Positions 53,749-63,370 are shown, numbered from the stretch's first letter. The stretch is 64,000 nucleotides of DNA from Zobellia laminariae (GCF_009725995.1 NZ_RCNS01000001.1:414283-478282); one strand, 5' to 3'. A program made the numbers and translations. The notes: generated by a model from the letters alone, not told the origin.

Positions 53749-54159
53749 TTAATTGTATGGTTTGTCAATTCCAGCACTATCATCATCCATGAATTTCACA
53801 AAATCTGACGGATTTTGAATTGGAATAAATCGGTCTCCTTTTATAACAACGGGGAAAGCTAAGGTTGATGGTGATTTTTCCAAAACTCGCAACCAATCAT
53901 GTTCGTCTAAGTCTACTTTTTTATCTCCGTATTTCTCCTTAAAATCAGGATGGTCTTGATTTACCAGACTTCCTATAGACTCGTTCATACCTTGAGCTAT
54001 CTCCGCCCATTGTGTGCCCGTTACTTTTGTTTTTGATATGTCTATAGCCAGAATAGCTTCATCGGCAGCCTCAACGTAAGCATACGTTTGTTTACCAATT
54101 GAATTCTCCGAATTGTAGTATAATGTTATCTTCTTTTTATCTTTTGATATAACTCCCAT
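53749..54159 (-). CDS. ArsC-like thioredoxin-fold protein without catalytic Cys
   Basis: 136 residues with the ArsC/Spx layout: ITLYYNSENSIGKQTYAYVE, AIDISKTKVTGTQWAEIAQ, and the C-terminal LAFPVVIKGDRFIPI. Real ArsC or Spx proteins have a Cys where this reads YNSENS, so reductase chemistry is unlikely. It may be a structural or regulatory member. Placed among stress genes, 89 bp before the AsmA-like gene on the same strand. Confidence 0.8.
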   Translation of the reverse strand: MGVISKDKKKITLYYNSENSIGKQTYAYVEAADEAILAIDISKTKVTGTQWAEIAQGMNESIGSLVNQDHPDFKEKYGDKKVDLDEHDWLRVLEKSPSTLAFPVVIKGDRFIPIQNPSDFVKFMDDDSAGIDKPYN

Positions 54160-54247
54160 TTTCTTAAATTTTAGTTCATGTATTTCTGTTATGAAACTAA
54201 GGGTTATACTGGCGATACATTACCTCTAAAAAATTAATTTTTTCTCT

Positions 54248-55816
54248 TTACTTTTTTCCGTTTCCAATAATAGTAGAAGTTAAACCATCGCCTACATTTA
54301 GCCAGAGGTAATTAAAAAATGATTTTGTAGGATCTCTTTCTGCTTTGATACCACCATAACGGTATCCATTTTCATCGGTATTAGAACCATCGTTTACAAA
54401 CAGACTTCCAATGGCGGTCAAAAGCTTATTAATACGTAAACGATCTTTCTTTAAAACTGAAAATTTAAAATCTTCATATTTCATTTTCATATCTCCGGAA
54501 GAGGATATGGAATTACCGCTTATCGTAAAATAGAGCTCCTGTATTTCTCCTTTTGCCCGCACCCTTAAATTAGATTCAAGAAAAGAGTTTATGTTCTTAG
54601 AGTGAAAGTTCTTAACCGTTCCCGAAGCGGTAAACGCATCTGATTCCTTTTTTGCATCAAAAGACCAGTTCAATGTTATGGGAGCTTCCCCCATCAATAA
54701 CGCCTTTGCTGTAACCGATGTTTTTTCATTTTTTTCTGGTACATTCTGAATCTCAAGAATTTCAGCATGAACATCGTCAAAAATAATTTTACCTGGTGAT
54801 GTTTCTCTATTTACCCGTTCACTATAAGCAATATAACTGTCGCTAATTTCTACTTTAGGAACATTTAATTGTATGGGTAATTTGCGAAGAGCCTCACTAT
54901 ATAATTTCTTCCTTTCCGTATCATCCGGCAATAGTTTATCTCGGAATATTTCAAGTGCAGCACCTTTGATCTTCCCTGTTCCCGTACTTACCCATAGTTT
55001 TTTTTGAATGATACCGAAGTCTATATGTTCAAAACTGACTTCCGGGATTTGTAAATCTATATAATCACGCTCTTTGTGTAGATGCCAAGATAATTTGGTC
55101 TTACTGTATTTTGATTTTATTTTTAAGTCTGAAATAGTAATGTTGCCTTCATCAACTTTCACTTTACCAACTTTCAGGGATTCATACGGACCTAAATCGG
55201 CATAAAGAGAAGTTCCCTCAAACATTAAGGAACCATAAGCAACCGGAATTTTTGAATTGATGAGTGAATCATTAGTTGTAACATGATCTATTTTAATGTT
55301 CACGGAATCCAACTTCATGGCCAGACTATCATTATCACCTTTTAAAAGGGTTACATCACCGTTTGCCACATTTATCTCATCAATATAAATTTGCTTTAAA
55401 AGCCCAATCTTATTACTATCTGTTTGAGAAGTATCAGTTTGTTTTTCTTTCAAATAAGACTTTAATATTGGCTTTTCTATATTTAAACTTTTTAATGCTA
55501 TTTTCTTATTGAAAAGAAACTGCCAATACCCCAAACCAATCACTTCCAAAGAGCCTATTTGTAATCTTGTAACTTGCTTTAAGGAATCTACTGCTCGCAC
55601 TCTGAAATCTATAGTTTTGAACTTCGCAGTTCCGGTCAAGACGTTCACGTCAATAAGTTTATACTCCAGTTGCATATGAGACGGCAATTTGGTTTCCACA
55701 AAATTGGCTATGGACTTTTTAGCCATTAACTGGACACTAAGCATTAATAGTGCAGCAACGATTAGCAGCCCCAAAAAAACTCTGAAAATAATTTTTCCTA
55801 TTCTGTTTAAATGCAT
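54248..55816 (-). CDS. AsmA/DUF748-like envelope protein
   Basis: 522 residues. One N-terminal membrane helix (IIFRVFLGLLIVAALLMLSV) then a long periplasmic beta-rich part with the DUF748/AsmA repeats (YKLIDVNVLTGTAKFKTIDF, IDEINVANGDVTL, EVSFEHIDFGI). Such proteins span the periplasm and are linked to outer-membrane lipid homeostasis. C-terminus ends at GNGKK. Adjacent to stress genes; partner unknown. Confidence 0.82.
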   Translation of the reverse strand: MHLNRIGKIIFRVFLGLLIVAALLMLSVQLMAKKSIANFVETKLPSHMQLEYKLIDVNVLTGTAKFKTIDFRVRAVDSLKQVTRLQIGSLEVIGLGYWQFLFNKKIALKSLNIEKPILKSYLKEKQTDTSQTDSNKIGLLKQIYIDEINVANGDVTLLKGDNDSLAMKLDSVNIKIDHVTTNDSLINSKIPVAYGSLMFEGTSLYADLGPYESLKVGKVKVDEGNITISDLKIKSKYSKTKLSWHLHKERDYIDLQIPEVSFEHIDFGIIQKKLWVSTGTGKIKGAALEIFRDKLLPDDTERKKLYSEALRKLPIQLNVPKVEISDSYIAYSERVNRETSPGKIIFDDVHAEILEIQNVPEKNEKTSVTAKALLMGEAPITLNWSFDAKKESDAFTASGTVKNFHSKNINSFLESNLRVRAKGEIQELYFTISGNSISSSGDMKMKYEDFKFSVLKKDRLRINKLLTAIGSLFVNDGSNTDENGYRYGGIKAERDPTKSFFNYLWLNVGDGLTSTIIGNGKK

Positions 55817-55986
55817 TGTTTGTATTTATCTTTAAGGAACGGTAACTACATGCTGCCCTTAATATTTAAAATTGGGCCTTTAAACCTTAAAATAGGTGTG
55901 TTTTCCAATTTATATTTGACCGGTTAAGAAAAACGGCTTTCAGGAACCAAAGTGTTTTATAACTTATCCTCGCAATACTATTGCCA

Positions 55987-56610
55987 ATGCCCTGTACTTC
56001 AATTTTAAATCGTCTTAAACTATTCATATTCTTTATGGCACTAGCACAACTAAATGCCCAACATTCCGTTCCAGAAACTATTTTAGAAGAAGCCAAAACG
56101 GCCCTATCTCACTATCCGGAATTAAAGGATACACCTATAACTTTTAAAATTATAAAGAATATAAAACAATCTACGATGAGAGCACAGCCTGTAATAGGCA
56201 CCCTTTTAAAATCGAAGAAAAAGCGGGCATACGTGATTTTAATAAGCGAAAAAATAAAGATTTCAGATGAAGTGTTTTTGACCAAAGACGTACCAAAAGG
56301 TATTATGATCGGTTGGCTTGGTCATGAGCTAGGCCACGTAATAGACTACAGTCATAGGAGCTCATTAAACCTCATTTGGTTTGGAATGAAATACTATTTT
56401 TCTGGATCATATATTAAAGAAGCGGAGCGTGCAGCAGATACCTACGCCGTAACCCATGGCATGCACGATTACATTTTGCAGACCAAGCGCTTTATTTTGG
56501 ACCATGCCAAAATAGATGAAAAATATAAAGAACGTATTCGTCGTTATTACCTTTCTCCGGAAGAGATTATGGATGTTGTTAAGCAGCACGAAACAACTAA
56601 CAAAGAATAG
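55987..56610 (+). CDS. Exported zinc metallopeptidase-like protein (HExxH)
   Basis: 207 residues from ATG 55987, with a signal peptide (LKLFIFFMALAQLNA). Zinc motif GWLGHELGHVIDYSHRS, and a third ligand candidate in EAERAADTYAV 60 residues later, the M48-like arrangement. The family cleaves or processes envelope proteins, but no membrane-spanning part is present. Convergent with the GH3-type synthetase gene. Confidence 0.82.
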   Translation: MPCTSILNRLKLFIFFMALAQLNAQHSVPETILEEAKTALSHYPELKDTPITFKIIKNIKQSTMRAQPVIGTLLKSKKKRAYVILISEKIKISDEVFLTKDVPKGIMIGWLGHELGHVIDYSHRSSLNLIWFGMKYYFSGSYIKEAERAADTYAVTHGMHDYILQTKRFILDHAKIDEKYKERIRRYYLSPEEIMDVVKQHETTNKE

Positions 56611-56641
56611 ATAGGTTTAATTAAAAATGAGAATCAGGCCT

Positions 56642-58168
56642 TTATTCGTTAACAAAGGCTTCCCATTCCTTAAACTTCTCTTCTCCCATTACACGTTCCA
56701 TTTTTACCTGTCCGCCTTTTTTCTTATTCTTACCGTTCCAGTCATGAAATACAGAAGGTAATACAGAAACGACTTTCACTCCCTTTAACGCTTTGGAACG
56801 GGCTACTTTATAATTTTTATTGGCATTTTTAAGAGATTCATCTAACGCTTTGGCCAGTTCCTCATCATCTGTTTTGTCTTCCGTACCTAAATACCAACAG
56901 TGATAAAACTCTCCGTCAATTCTCTTGGCACACAAGGTATATTCTGGAATACGGATACCAAATTTCTCTTCTAGTTCCTGTACGCCATCATCCAATTTAT
57001 TTACCGAAAGCTGGGAACCTACCGTATTCAAAAAGAATTTGGTTCTTCCTGTAATTTTTATTTCGGCGCGTTTTACATCGGTAAATTCAATGGTATCACC
57101 AATGAGGTAACGCCAAGCTCCTGAGACCGTACTTATGATGAGCACATAATCTTGTCCTTCTTTTACTTCAGACAATTTTAGAGCGGATGCATCATCACTT
57201 AGTGACCCATCTTGCTGTATATACTCTGGTTCAAAGGGAACAAATTCAAAATAGATACCTGAATCTGTTGAAAGCTGCATAGCATCGGTTTCCGGTCTGG
57301 CTTGAAATGCTACAAACCCCTCAGATGCCAAATAGGTATCTATAACCGTAATTGGCTTACCTAATAAGGCATTAAAACTCTTTTTATACGGGCCAAAAGC
57401 CACACCTCCAGAAGTGTACACCTGTAAATTGGGCCAAATCTCATGAATATTCTTTAGACCGTGATACTCAATTACCTTTTGCAACATCAACTCAATCCAA
57501 GAGGGTATTCCACTTAAGGCGCCTATATCCCAATTGGCTGCTTCCTTGGCTATTTTCTGTACACGTTCATCCCAATCATCAATTTCTGCTATTTCTTCAC
57601 CGGGTTTATAATATCCCCTAAACCAGTTGGGAATATTACTAGCGCTGATACCGCTAATCTCCCCTTCCTCATGACCTTCCACTTTATTTAAGTCCGTAGA
57701 ACTGCCCAGCATTAAAATACCAAGCTCAAAGAAATCTGGCGGTAAATCAAAATTGCTTAAAGCAAACACCTGCTCAACTCCTGTTTTCCGGATGGCATCT
57801 ATCATATCGTCCGTTACAGGAATACGCTTACTAGTTTTACCCGTAGTACCAGAACTTAATGCAAAATAATCTGGGGTACCCGGCCATGTAACATCTTCTT
57901 CACCTTCATGCAATTTCTGCCACCACTCCTCATTAATGCGGTTATAGTCAAAATAAGGAATAGCCTTTGCAAAGGCATCCGCAGGACTTTCGGAATCTAA
58001 AATGTTCTTAAATTTATAATGTTTCCCAAAAGCGGTATTCTTTGCCTTTTTCAACAATTTCTCAAGTACCTCTTCCTGTTCCTTAACTGGGTTTTTATCT
58101 CCGGTTAACTTATCCCTGACATCTATAAATCCCTTTATGATATGTCCTATAATCGGCGTGTGTTTCAT
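56642..58168 (-). CDS. GH3-family acyl-acid amido synthetase-like protein
   Basis: 508 residues. ANL-like adenylating fold with the family motifs FALSSGTTGKTSKRIPVTDD, YTSGGVAFGPYKKSF and YLASEGFVAFQ. GH3 proteins join carboxylic acids to amino acids via adenylates. Bacterial substrates are mostly unknown; no biosynthetic neighbours here. The start follows directly from the ATG with a conserved MKHTPIIGHIIKG. Confidence 0.9.
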   Translation of the reverse strand: MKHTPIIGHIIKGFIDVRDKLTGDKNPVKEQEEVLEKLLKKAKNTAFGKHYKFKNILDSESPADAFAKAIPYFDYNRINEEWWQKLHEGEEDVTWPGTPDYFALSSGTTGKTSKRIPVTDDMIDAIRKTGVEQVFALSNFDLPPDFFELGILMLGSSTDLNKVEGHEEGEISGISASNIPNWFRGYYKPGEEIAEIDDWDERVQKIAKEAANWDIGALSGIPSWIELMLQKVIEYHGLKNIHEIWPNLQVYTSGGVAFGPYKKSFNALLGKPITVIDTYLASEGFVAFQARPETDAMQLSTDSGIYFEFVPFEPEYIQQDGSLSDDASALKLSEVKEGQDYVLIISTVSGAWRYLIGDTIEFTDVKRAEIKITGRTKFFLNTVGSQLSVNKLDDGVQELEEKFGIRIPEYTLCAKRIDGEFYHCWYLGTEDKTDDEELAKALDESLKNANKNYKVARSKALKGVKVVSVLPSVFHDWNGKNKKKGGQVKMERVMGEEKFKEWEAFVNE

Positions 58169-58352
58169 AGTAACAAATATAATCCTTAAGTCAATAATTT
58201 CTGCACTTTATGAAAGGATTGGTTAACCCAAAACAGATTTTTTTAGACTCATAAAAAGGCTGATTAAAACGCAAGTCTTGTCATAACGTTAAACTTTTCA
58301 ATGTCCATCTTAGTTTGCTTAATTTTGCAGTTCAATCCCTCCACATTAGCAT

Positions 58353-59735
58353 TTGTATAGCATAGTAGACATAGAAACTACCGGCAACGGTATTAAGGGT
58401 AATAAAATTACCGAAATTTCCATATTCATATATGACGGTTATGAGATTGTGGACGAGTTCACTTCTCTTGTGAATCCTGAGTGTGAAATTCCTTATTTCA
58501 TTACAGGCCTAACCGGCATTGATAATAATATGGTCCGTGATGCTCCAAAACTGGAGGAAATTGTAGATGATATTCTTAAAATTACGGAGAATACCATTTT
58601 TGTAGCCCACAGTGTAAACTTTGATTACAATGTAATTAAAAACGAGCTACAGCTTTTGGGTCTTGATTTTATTCGAAAAAAGCTTTGTACGGTCCGCTTA
58701 TCGCGTAAGTTGTTACCTGGCTACCATTCCTATAGTTTAGGGAAATTATGCTCTTCATTAGGCATACCGTTAACGGACAGGCACCGCGCTAGAGGCGATG
58801 CGCATGCTACCACCCTACTTTTTAAAAAATTATTACGTGCAGATGGTGCCGACGAGGTTTTTAAGTCCTTCTTAAATTCCCGTTCCCAAGAAGCTACCTT
58901 ACCTTCTTCTTTGCCTAGGGAGGCTTTTGAAAAGCTGCCCACAGCTCCTGGCATTTATTATTTTAAGGATGGAAAAGGAAAAATCATCTATGTAGGGAAG
59001 GCCATTAATATTAAGAAGCGGGTACTAAGCCATTTTTACGATAAGAAAACCAAAGAAATACAGCTTTGCCAAGTAACGGCAGATATAGACTTTGAACTTT
59101 CCGGAAGTGAACTTTTGGCTTTGTTAATGGAATCTAATGCCATAAAACATCATTACCCGGAATTTAACCGTGCGCAGAAAAGAAAGATTCAGCCGTATGG
59201 AATATTCAGTTATGAAGACCGTAACGGTATTATGCACTTAGCCTTTAATAAGTTAAAAATGGCTCCAAATTCTGTACTGACTTTGTATAGCCCAACGGAG
59301 TGTAGATTATTTATTGAAGAGGTCTGCAAAAGCTTTAGGCTGTGCCCAAAGTATTGCCATTTACAAGAGAATGTAAAAACCTGTTCTCATTACCGCATAG
59401 AAACTTGTGATGGTATCTGCAGGGAAGAAGAGGACCTTGCTTTATATAACGAAAAAGTACAACTGGCTTTAAAGCACATTAGGGCTCAGAAAGAAGACTT
59501 TGTAATTAGAGAGAAAGGTAGAAATGCCGAAGAGCAATCTTTTGTATTGGTAAAAAATAGCGCTTATGTTGGTTATGGCTTTATAGACCAAGAAAATACT
59601 ATTACTGCAGACCATGAATTGGAAACTTTTCTAGTACCACAAAATAACACCTTGGAGACCGAAAGTATCATTAAGTCCTACATGAGTAAAAATCCTGGAA
59701 AAGCGTTACTTCTAGAAAGTAAATGTGAAGATTAA
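58353..59735 (+). CDS. DEDDh exonuclease fused to UvrC-type GIY-YIG nuclease
   Basis: 460 residues from TTG 58353 (no ATG fits; the preceding in-frame codon but one is a stop). Residues 1-165 form a DnaQ-like exonuclease: MYSIVDIETTGN, FVAHSVNFDYN, and HRARGDAHATT with the catalytic His and Asp. From about 195 a GIY-YIG endonuclease: LPTAPGIYYFKDGKGKIIYV, GKAINIKKRV, as in Cho/UvrC. The C-terminal half keeps a Cys-containing UvrC-like stretch. Likely DNA repair. Confidence 0.9.
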   Translation: MYSIVDIETTGNGIKGNKITEISIFIYDGYEIVDEFTSLVNPECEIPYFITGLTGIDNNMVRDAPKLEEIVDDILKITENTIFVAHSVNFDYNVIKNELQLLGLDFIRKKLCTVRLSRKLLPGYHSYSLGKLCSSLGIPLTDRHRARGDAHATTLLFKKLLRADGADEVFKSFLNSRSQEATLPSSLPREAFEKLPTAPGIYYFKDGKGKIIYVGKAINIKKRVLSHFYDKKTKEIQLCQVTADIDFELSGSELLALLMESNAIKHHYPEFNRAQKRKIQPYGIFSYEDRNGIMHLAFNKLKMAPNSVLTLYSPTECRLFIEEVCKSFRLCPKYCHLQENVKTCSHYRIETCDGICREEEDLALYNEKVQLALKHIRAQKEDFVIREKGRNAEEQSFVLVKNSAYVGYGFIDQENTITADHELETFLVPQNNTLETESIIKSYMSKNPGKALLLESKCED

Positions 59736-59746
59736 TAACGGTACAG

Positions 59747-59842
59747 TTACTTATTCAATTTCTTGTACATAAGGATTACGAACAATAACCATACGCTAAA
59801 TATTAAGGCAACAACAGCGGTATATATCCATATAGCATCCAT
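59747..59842 (-). CDS. 31-residue single-pass membrane protein (candidate)
   Basis: MDAIWIYTAVVALIFSVWLL opens a hydrophobic helix and the frame ends in LMYKKLNK. The topology, with aromatic flanks and a basic tail, suits a real small membrane protein. Lies in the gap after the exonuclease gene on the opposite strand. No paralogue or terminator supports it, so this is a moderate guess. Confidence 0.4.
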   Translation of the reverse strand: MDAIWIYTAVVALIFSVWLLFVILMYKKLNK

Positions 59843-60081
59843 AAGTTTGGTTTCAGGTTGTACAAAGATTTGGTGGTTTTAGTCGAACTACAAATACTGA
59901 CAAACAAAATTATTCATCTAAATGTAATCCGATTCTTATTAAAGATAACCAAAAATTAGAGAAAACAGCCCGTACGAATTAAGATTGTTTTAACATTTAC
60001 AAAAATGTTAAAAAAAACGCCTAAACGATGTCTTATTCGCAATAAAAATTAACTTAAATGCAGAAAATCAAGCAGATACAA

Positions 60082-60210
60082 CTATTTTTTCTTTCCGCTA
60101 TTCATCAAAAGTAGCACGGTTACTACTAATGCTACGCAAACACATGCGAACACAGCAATCATAATAATGCCATTGCCGTAGTTAACGAGAGGTAAATTCT
60201 GTGAGATCAT
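60082..60210 (-). CDS. 42-residue membrane protein, paralogue of the one at 62007
   Basis: MISQNLPLVNYGNGIIMIAV, then FACVCVALVVTVLLLMNSGK and KK. One membrane helix and a basic tail. A second frame of exactly 42 codons on the same strand, starting MISQVFSSFD and with the same layout, lies beyond the OsmC-like gene. Matching start and length are the evidence that both are genes. Function unknown. Confidence 0.55.
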   Translation of the reverse strand: MISQNLPLVNYGNGIIMIAVFACVCVALVVTVLLLMNSGKKK

Positions 60211-60426
60211 AGGTTGGTGATTTATATTTAGACAAATTTATGCCAAAGCCACAATTCAAAATATGATAATTATCAGGCTATTAGAATTTTAGTAATGCTA
60301 AAAAGATTGTGCCATTCATACTTTTCAAAACCTTGTTCTAATCAATTTACGAAATCTTACTTACACTAAATCACCTAAGATAATTTGACCGTCATTTTTT
60401 TTAAAACAGCATATCTACTGTACAGT

Positions 60427-61770
60427 CTATTTCATTTTTTTACCGTTCAAATAAAGAGTTGTATTCATTTCCGTTGCGTTTTTTAGTCCCTCTCCTGCAA
60501 AGCACAATGCCAAAGACTTATTATAGAACTGTTCTAGTCTTTCTTGAGATTCATTGGATTGAATTAAAACGTGCGAATGAACCGTATCTGTATAACTTAC
60601 CATTTTTACGGAATCTGTAGCTTCTTGCCTATAATCAATCTGGTCTTCAACACGGTAATCAGTAAACTCCAAACCCATCATTGCGCTAACCAATGTAGTT
60701 TGCGATGTTAAACATAAAGCTGTACCGGCCGTAAAATATTCCAAAGAAGTAGGCGCCAAAGGATTATCGTTATCCCCCATAAATTCATCTGAGTATATTG
60801 CCCAGGTTTCGGGTGTAGGTGTAGAGACCGTAATTTTTTTCAAAAAGGGTCTTTTCTGATTTTCTGCAGACTCAGCTATAGCAAATATTTCAAACTCCAT
60901 ATTTGCCATATTATCAAAACCTAAAACTTCATCATCTTTCACAACTGGTTTTAGATGCTCTGGCTTTTTGGGTACATGCGTAATAAAACTTAATTTAAAA
61001 CCATTAACAATAGATTCCTCAGAAAGGGTTGTTCCCTGTGTAGCATGATAATTCTCCCAGTTCGCTCCGTTAATACCTAAAGCTGGTTCAATTACTGTTT
61101 CATTTCTTAACGCTTCTCCTGCAGCCCATGAACTAAGTGCCATCTCTTTTATTTCTTGAATGACTTCTTCAGGCTCGCTACTTTCAATAATTATATTTGT
61201 AGTTGTTTTATCTAAAAATCCAGCTCCGTCTGTAGACATCATATTGTGCCAACGAAATTTATTCAGAACCTCTACTTTTATGTTATCTAAAGTAACTCCC
61301 TTAACTCCTGCTGCCCTAAGAATTTGAGTGTGTAAATTTGCTGCCAAACCACTAGTGTAATAACTAAGTGGAGATGGCCCAAAAGGGTTAGAACCTTCCG
61401 CAGCTCCTTCATCAGCAATTAGATGCCATCCCGTATAATCATCAATACCCGTAGATTGCATCATGCCTTTTTTTAGCATCTTCGAATTTTCATTCTTCAC
61501 CATTTCTGTAATTGCCACTATATTCCTGTTGACAGCTCCGTCAATAGTTTTAGCGACACCAGGTTTAAAAGACGTTGGTGCTAGTGCTTTATCATTACGA
61601 TCAATTACTTGGTATTCTTTATAGTTATTATAGGTTTCTCCCTTCTCCATCATGAACAAAACCATATTCCTCTCTTCGCTGGGCATAGAAAACCAATATA
61701 TACCACTTGCTATGGCTATAACGCCAATAATACCTGCAATTACCAAAACTACTTTTTTACTTTTTTTCAT
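60427..61770 (-). CDS. Membrane-anchored protein with two OsmC-like domains
   Basis: 447 residues from ATG 61770; the frame continues to a TTG seven codons upstream. N-terminal membrane anchor (KKVVLVIAGIIGVIAIASGI). Two OsmC-type halves follow: GSNPFGPSPLSYYTSGLAAN and NPLAPTSLEYFTAGTALCLT carry the typical 'P-SPL-Y' helix. The second half keeps a Cys, the first does not. OsmC proteins reduce organic peroxides; a tethered double version is unusual. The two 42-residue genes lie on either side, and Crp/Fnr genes follow. Confidence 0.75.
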   Translation of the reverse strand: MKKSKKVVLVIAGIIGVIAIASGIYWFSMPSEERNMVLFMMEKGETYNNYKEYQVIDRNDKALAPTSFKPGVAKTIDGAVNRNIVAITEMVKNENSKMLKKGMMQSTGIDDYTGWHLIADEGAAEGSNPFGPSPLSYYTSGLAANLHTQILRAAGVKGVTLDNIKVEVLNKFRWHNMMSTDGAGFLDKTTTNIIIESSEPEEVIQEIKEMALSSWAAGEALRNETVIEPALGINGANWENYHATQGTTLSEESIVNGFKLSFITHVPKKPEHLKPVVKDDEVLGFDNMANMEFEIFAIAESAENQKRPFLKKITVSTPTPETWAIYSDEFMGDNDNPLAPTSLEYFTAGTALCLTSQTTLVSAMMGLEFTDYRVEDQIDYRQEATDSVKMVSYTDTVHSHVLIQSNESQERLEQFYNKSLALCFAGEGLKNATEMNTTLYLNGKKMK

Positions 61771-61885
61771 GACTATATTCTTAAAGTTCAATCAGCATAT
61801 TTCCTACCACCTATTAAGAACATTTTAGAGACCTATTTCTAAAACGTAAGTAGCTTATTACATGAATAACAATTATAAATCTTAA

Positions 61886-61912
61886 TAAAAAAAGACATCT
61901 TATTAGATGTCT
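61886..61912 (-). terminator. Minus-strand terminator after the second 42-residue gene
   Basis: AGACATCT, loop of four, AGATGTCT, then T7 in the minus direction. It lies 95 bp after the stop of the small gene at 62007-62135, which supports that gene being transcribed separately from the OsmC-like gene. Confidence 0.82.
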
Positions 61913-62006
61913 CACGCACATAAAATACCAACGTAAATTCAATTGGAATTCAACGAGCAATACACCTTAAGAAGGTTCCTTTCTAAATACCAAAATGCAT
62001 CTTAGT

Positions 62007-62135
62007 CTAACATTTATGGTCATGTTGCCCAAAAATTACCGAGCTTATTACGAAACCTATGAACATAAAACCAAGTACCATAATTATTACGCTGGTAGTG
62101 TTTACATCAAACGAGGAAAAAACTTGAGAGATCAT
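62007..62135 (-). CDS. 42-residue membrane protein, paralogue of the one at 60082
   Basis: MISQVFSSFDVNTTSVIIMV, then LGFMFIGFVISSVIFGQHDH and KC. One hydrophobic helix. Same start tetrapeptide and same length as the frame at 60082-60210. It ends in HDHKC, a possible metal site, and is followed by a terminator on the same strand. Unknown function. Confidence 0.58.
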   Translation of the reverse strand: MISQVFSSFDVNTTSVIIMVLGFMFIGFVISSVIFGQHDHKC

Positions 62136-62321
62136 AACTTTGATTTTTAAATTAATACTTAAAATTAAGATGTAATGACTTCAAGAAATATGATAATTAT
62201 CAGCATCACATTTTTTTATACTATAAATTCTAAAGCTTTTTAAGGTGATAGAAATTTCTAAAAACTTTCATGTAGGAACTCAAACTGCGTAGATATTACT
62301 ATATTCATCATACATTAATCC

Positions 62322-62906
62322 ATTACAAAAATCGAAACTCTAAAACATATTTTAAACCAGATTCTTCCTATTGAAGAACAGGATTGGGAGGCTATAAAAC
62401 CACATCTCACCGTTACCAAATTCCAAGAAGAAGAACAGTTGCTCTCCCCTCCTAACATCTGCAATTTTATTGCCTTTATAAAATCTGGCTCCATACGGTC
62501 ATACCACACAGACGACAATCTGGTTGAAACCAACCTTCTCTTACGGTCCGAAAATGAATTCATTACAGATTACGAAAGTTTTATAAGCCAAGAACCGTCC
62601 ACATTGTGGATTAAGGCTATTGATAAAGGCGAAGTCATTTATTTAGACAGAACGGGCCTGCATACCCTTTACGACACTTCTTTTTATTGGAATAAGTTTG
62701 GCAGAATTATTAGTGAACAGATTTTTCTGAACAGTAAACGTAGAACAGCACAAATGTTATTTTTGACCCCCACAGAGCGGTATGTACTGCTACTGGAAAC
62801 CCAACCCTATTTTTTTCAGAAATACTCCTTAAAACATATTGCCAGTTATTTAGGAATAACTCCACAATCATTAAGTAGAATTAGAAACCAACTTTCTAAG
62901 CATTAG
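62322..62906 (+). CDS. Crp/Fnr-type regulator (start codon uncertain)
   Basis: About 194 residues if read from ATT 62322; the first standard start (TTG 62439) would remove the first 40 residues (TLKHILNQILPIEEQDWEAI and more), which are clearly coding. The middle is a cyclic-nucleotide-binding-like domain without the phosphate-binding signature, and the end a winged helix (YSLKHIASYLGITPQSLSRI). No ATG, GTG or TTG precedes in frame, so either ATT is used or the sequence is imperfect. Diverges from the small gene at 62007. Confidence 0.75.
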   Translation: MTKIETLKHILNQILPIEEQDWEAIKPHLTVTKFQEEEQLLSPPNICNFIAFIKSGSIRSYHTDDNLVETNLLLRSENEFITDYESFISQEPSTLWIKAIDKGEVIYLDRTGLHTLYDTSFYWNKFGRIISEQIFLNSKRRTAQMLFLTPTERYVLLLETQPYFFQKYSLKHIASYLGITPQSLSRIRNQLSKH

Positions 62907-62971
62907 TTACCCAAAGTTAAGTGATGACTCCACTTCATTTATAGAGATTTGTTTAAACAAAAAAACAAATC

Positions 62972-63370
62972 ATGAAAAGTATCACATTTGAAAAAATTGG
63001 AGGCATAACTATGCTAATTACAGGTTTAGGACATACTACAACCCATTTTATTTTAGAAAACTCCACACATCCACATCCGGAATTAAAGCATGCCATGAAA
63101 AATACCCTTATAAAAATTGGGTCTGAAGTTTCCGTATTGGATTTCCATAACGCATTTAGTTTAGCCATGGGCTTACTATTAATAAGTTTTGGGGTTTCTA
63201 TTCTAAGAAACAAAGACAAAACAGGACTGCTTATTAACCTAGCTGTAGCCGGATTAATGGTTCTAATATCAGCACTTTACTTTCCTGTTTTTGTACTGGT
63301 ATTAACCTCCATCTCTTTTACCTCTCTCCTATTAAGAACATTAAAATATGATAGCAGCCCAACGAATTAA
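62972..63370 (+). CDS. Four-helix membrane protein, unknown
   Basis: 132 residues with three or four membrane helices (FEKIGGITMLITGLGHTTTH, AFSLAMGLLLISFGVSIL, LINLAVAGLMVLISALYF). His residues cluster in GHTTTHFILENSTHPHPE. No enzyme motif. Lies between two Crp/Fnr genes and may be a target of one. Confidence 0.7.
   Translation: MKSITFEKIGGITMLITGLGHTTTHFILENSTHPHPELKHAMKNTLIKIGSEVSVLDFHNAFSLAMGLLLISFGVSILRNKDKTGLLINLAVAGLMVLISALYFPVFVLVLTSISFTSLLLRTLKYDSSPTN

Noticed and set aside
58219..58230. TTGGTTAACCCA, one base from the FadR-type operator
   Set aside because: Single unit, no 13-bp partner, no clear -7 box over it, and the neighbours (GH3-type synthetase, exonuclease) have no link to alginate. 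Probably chance.
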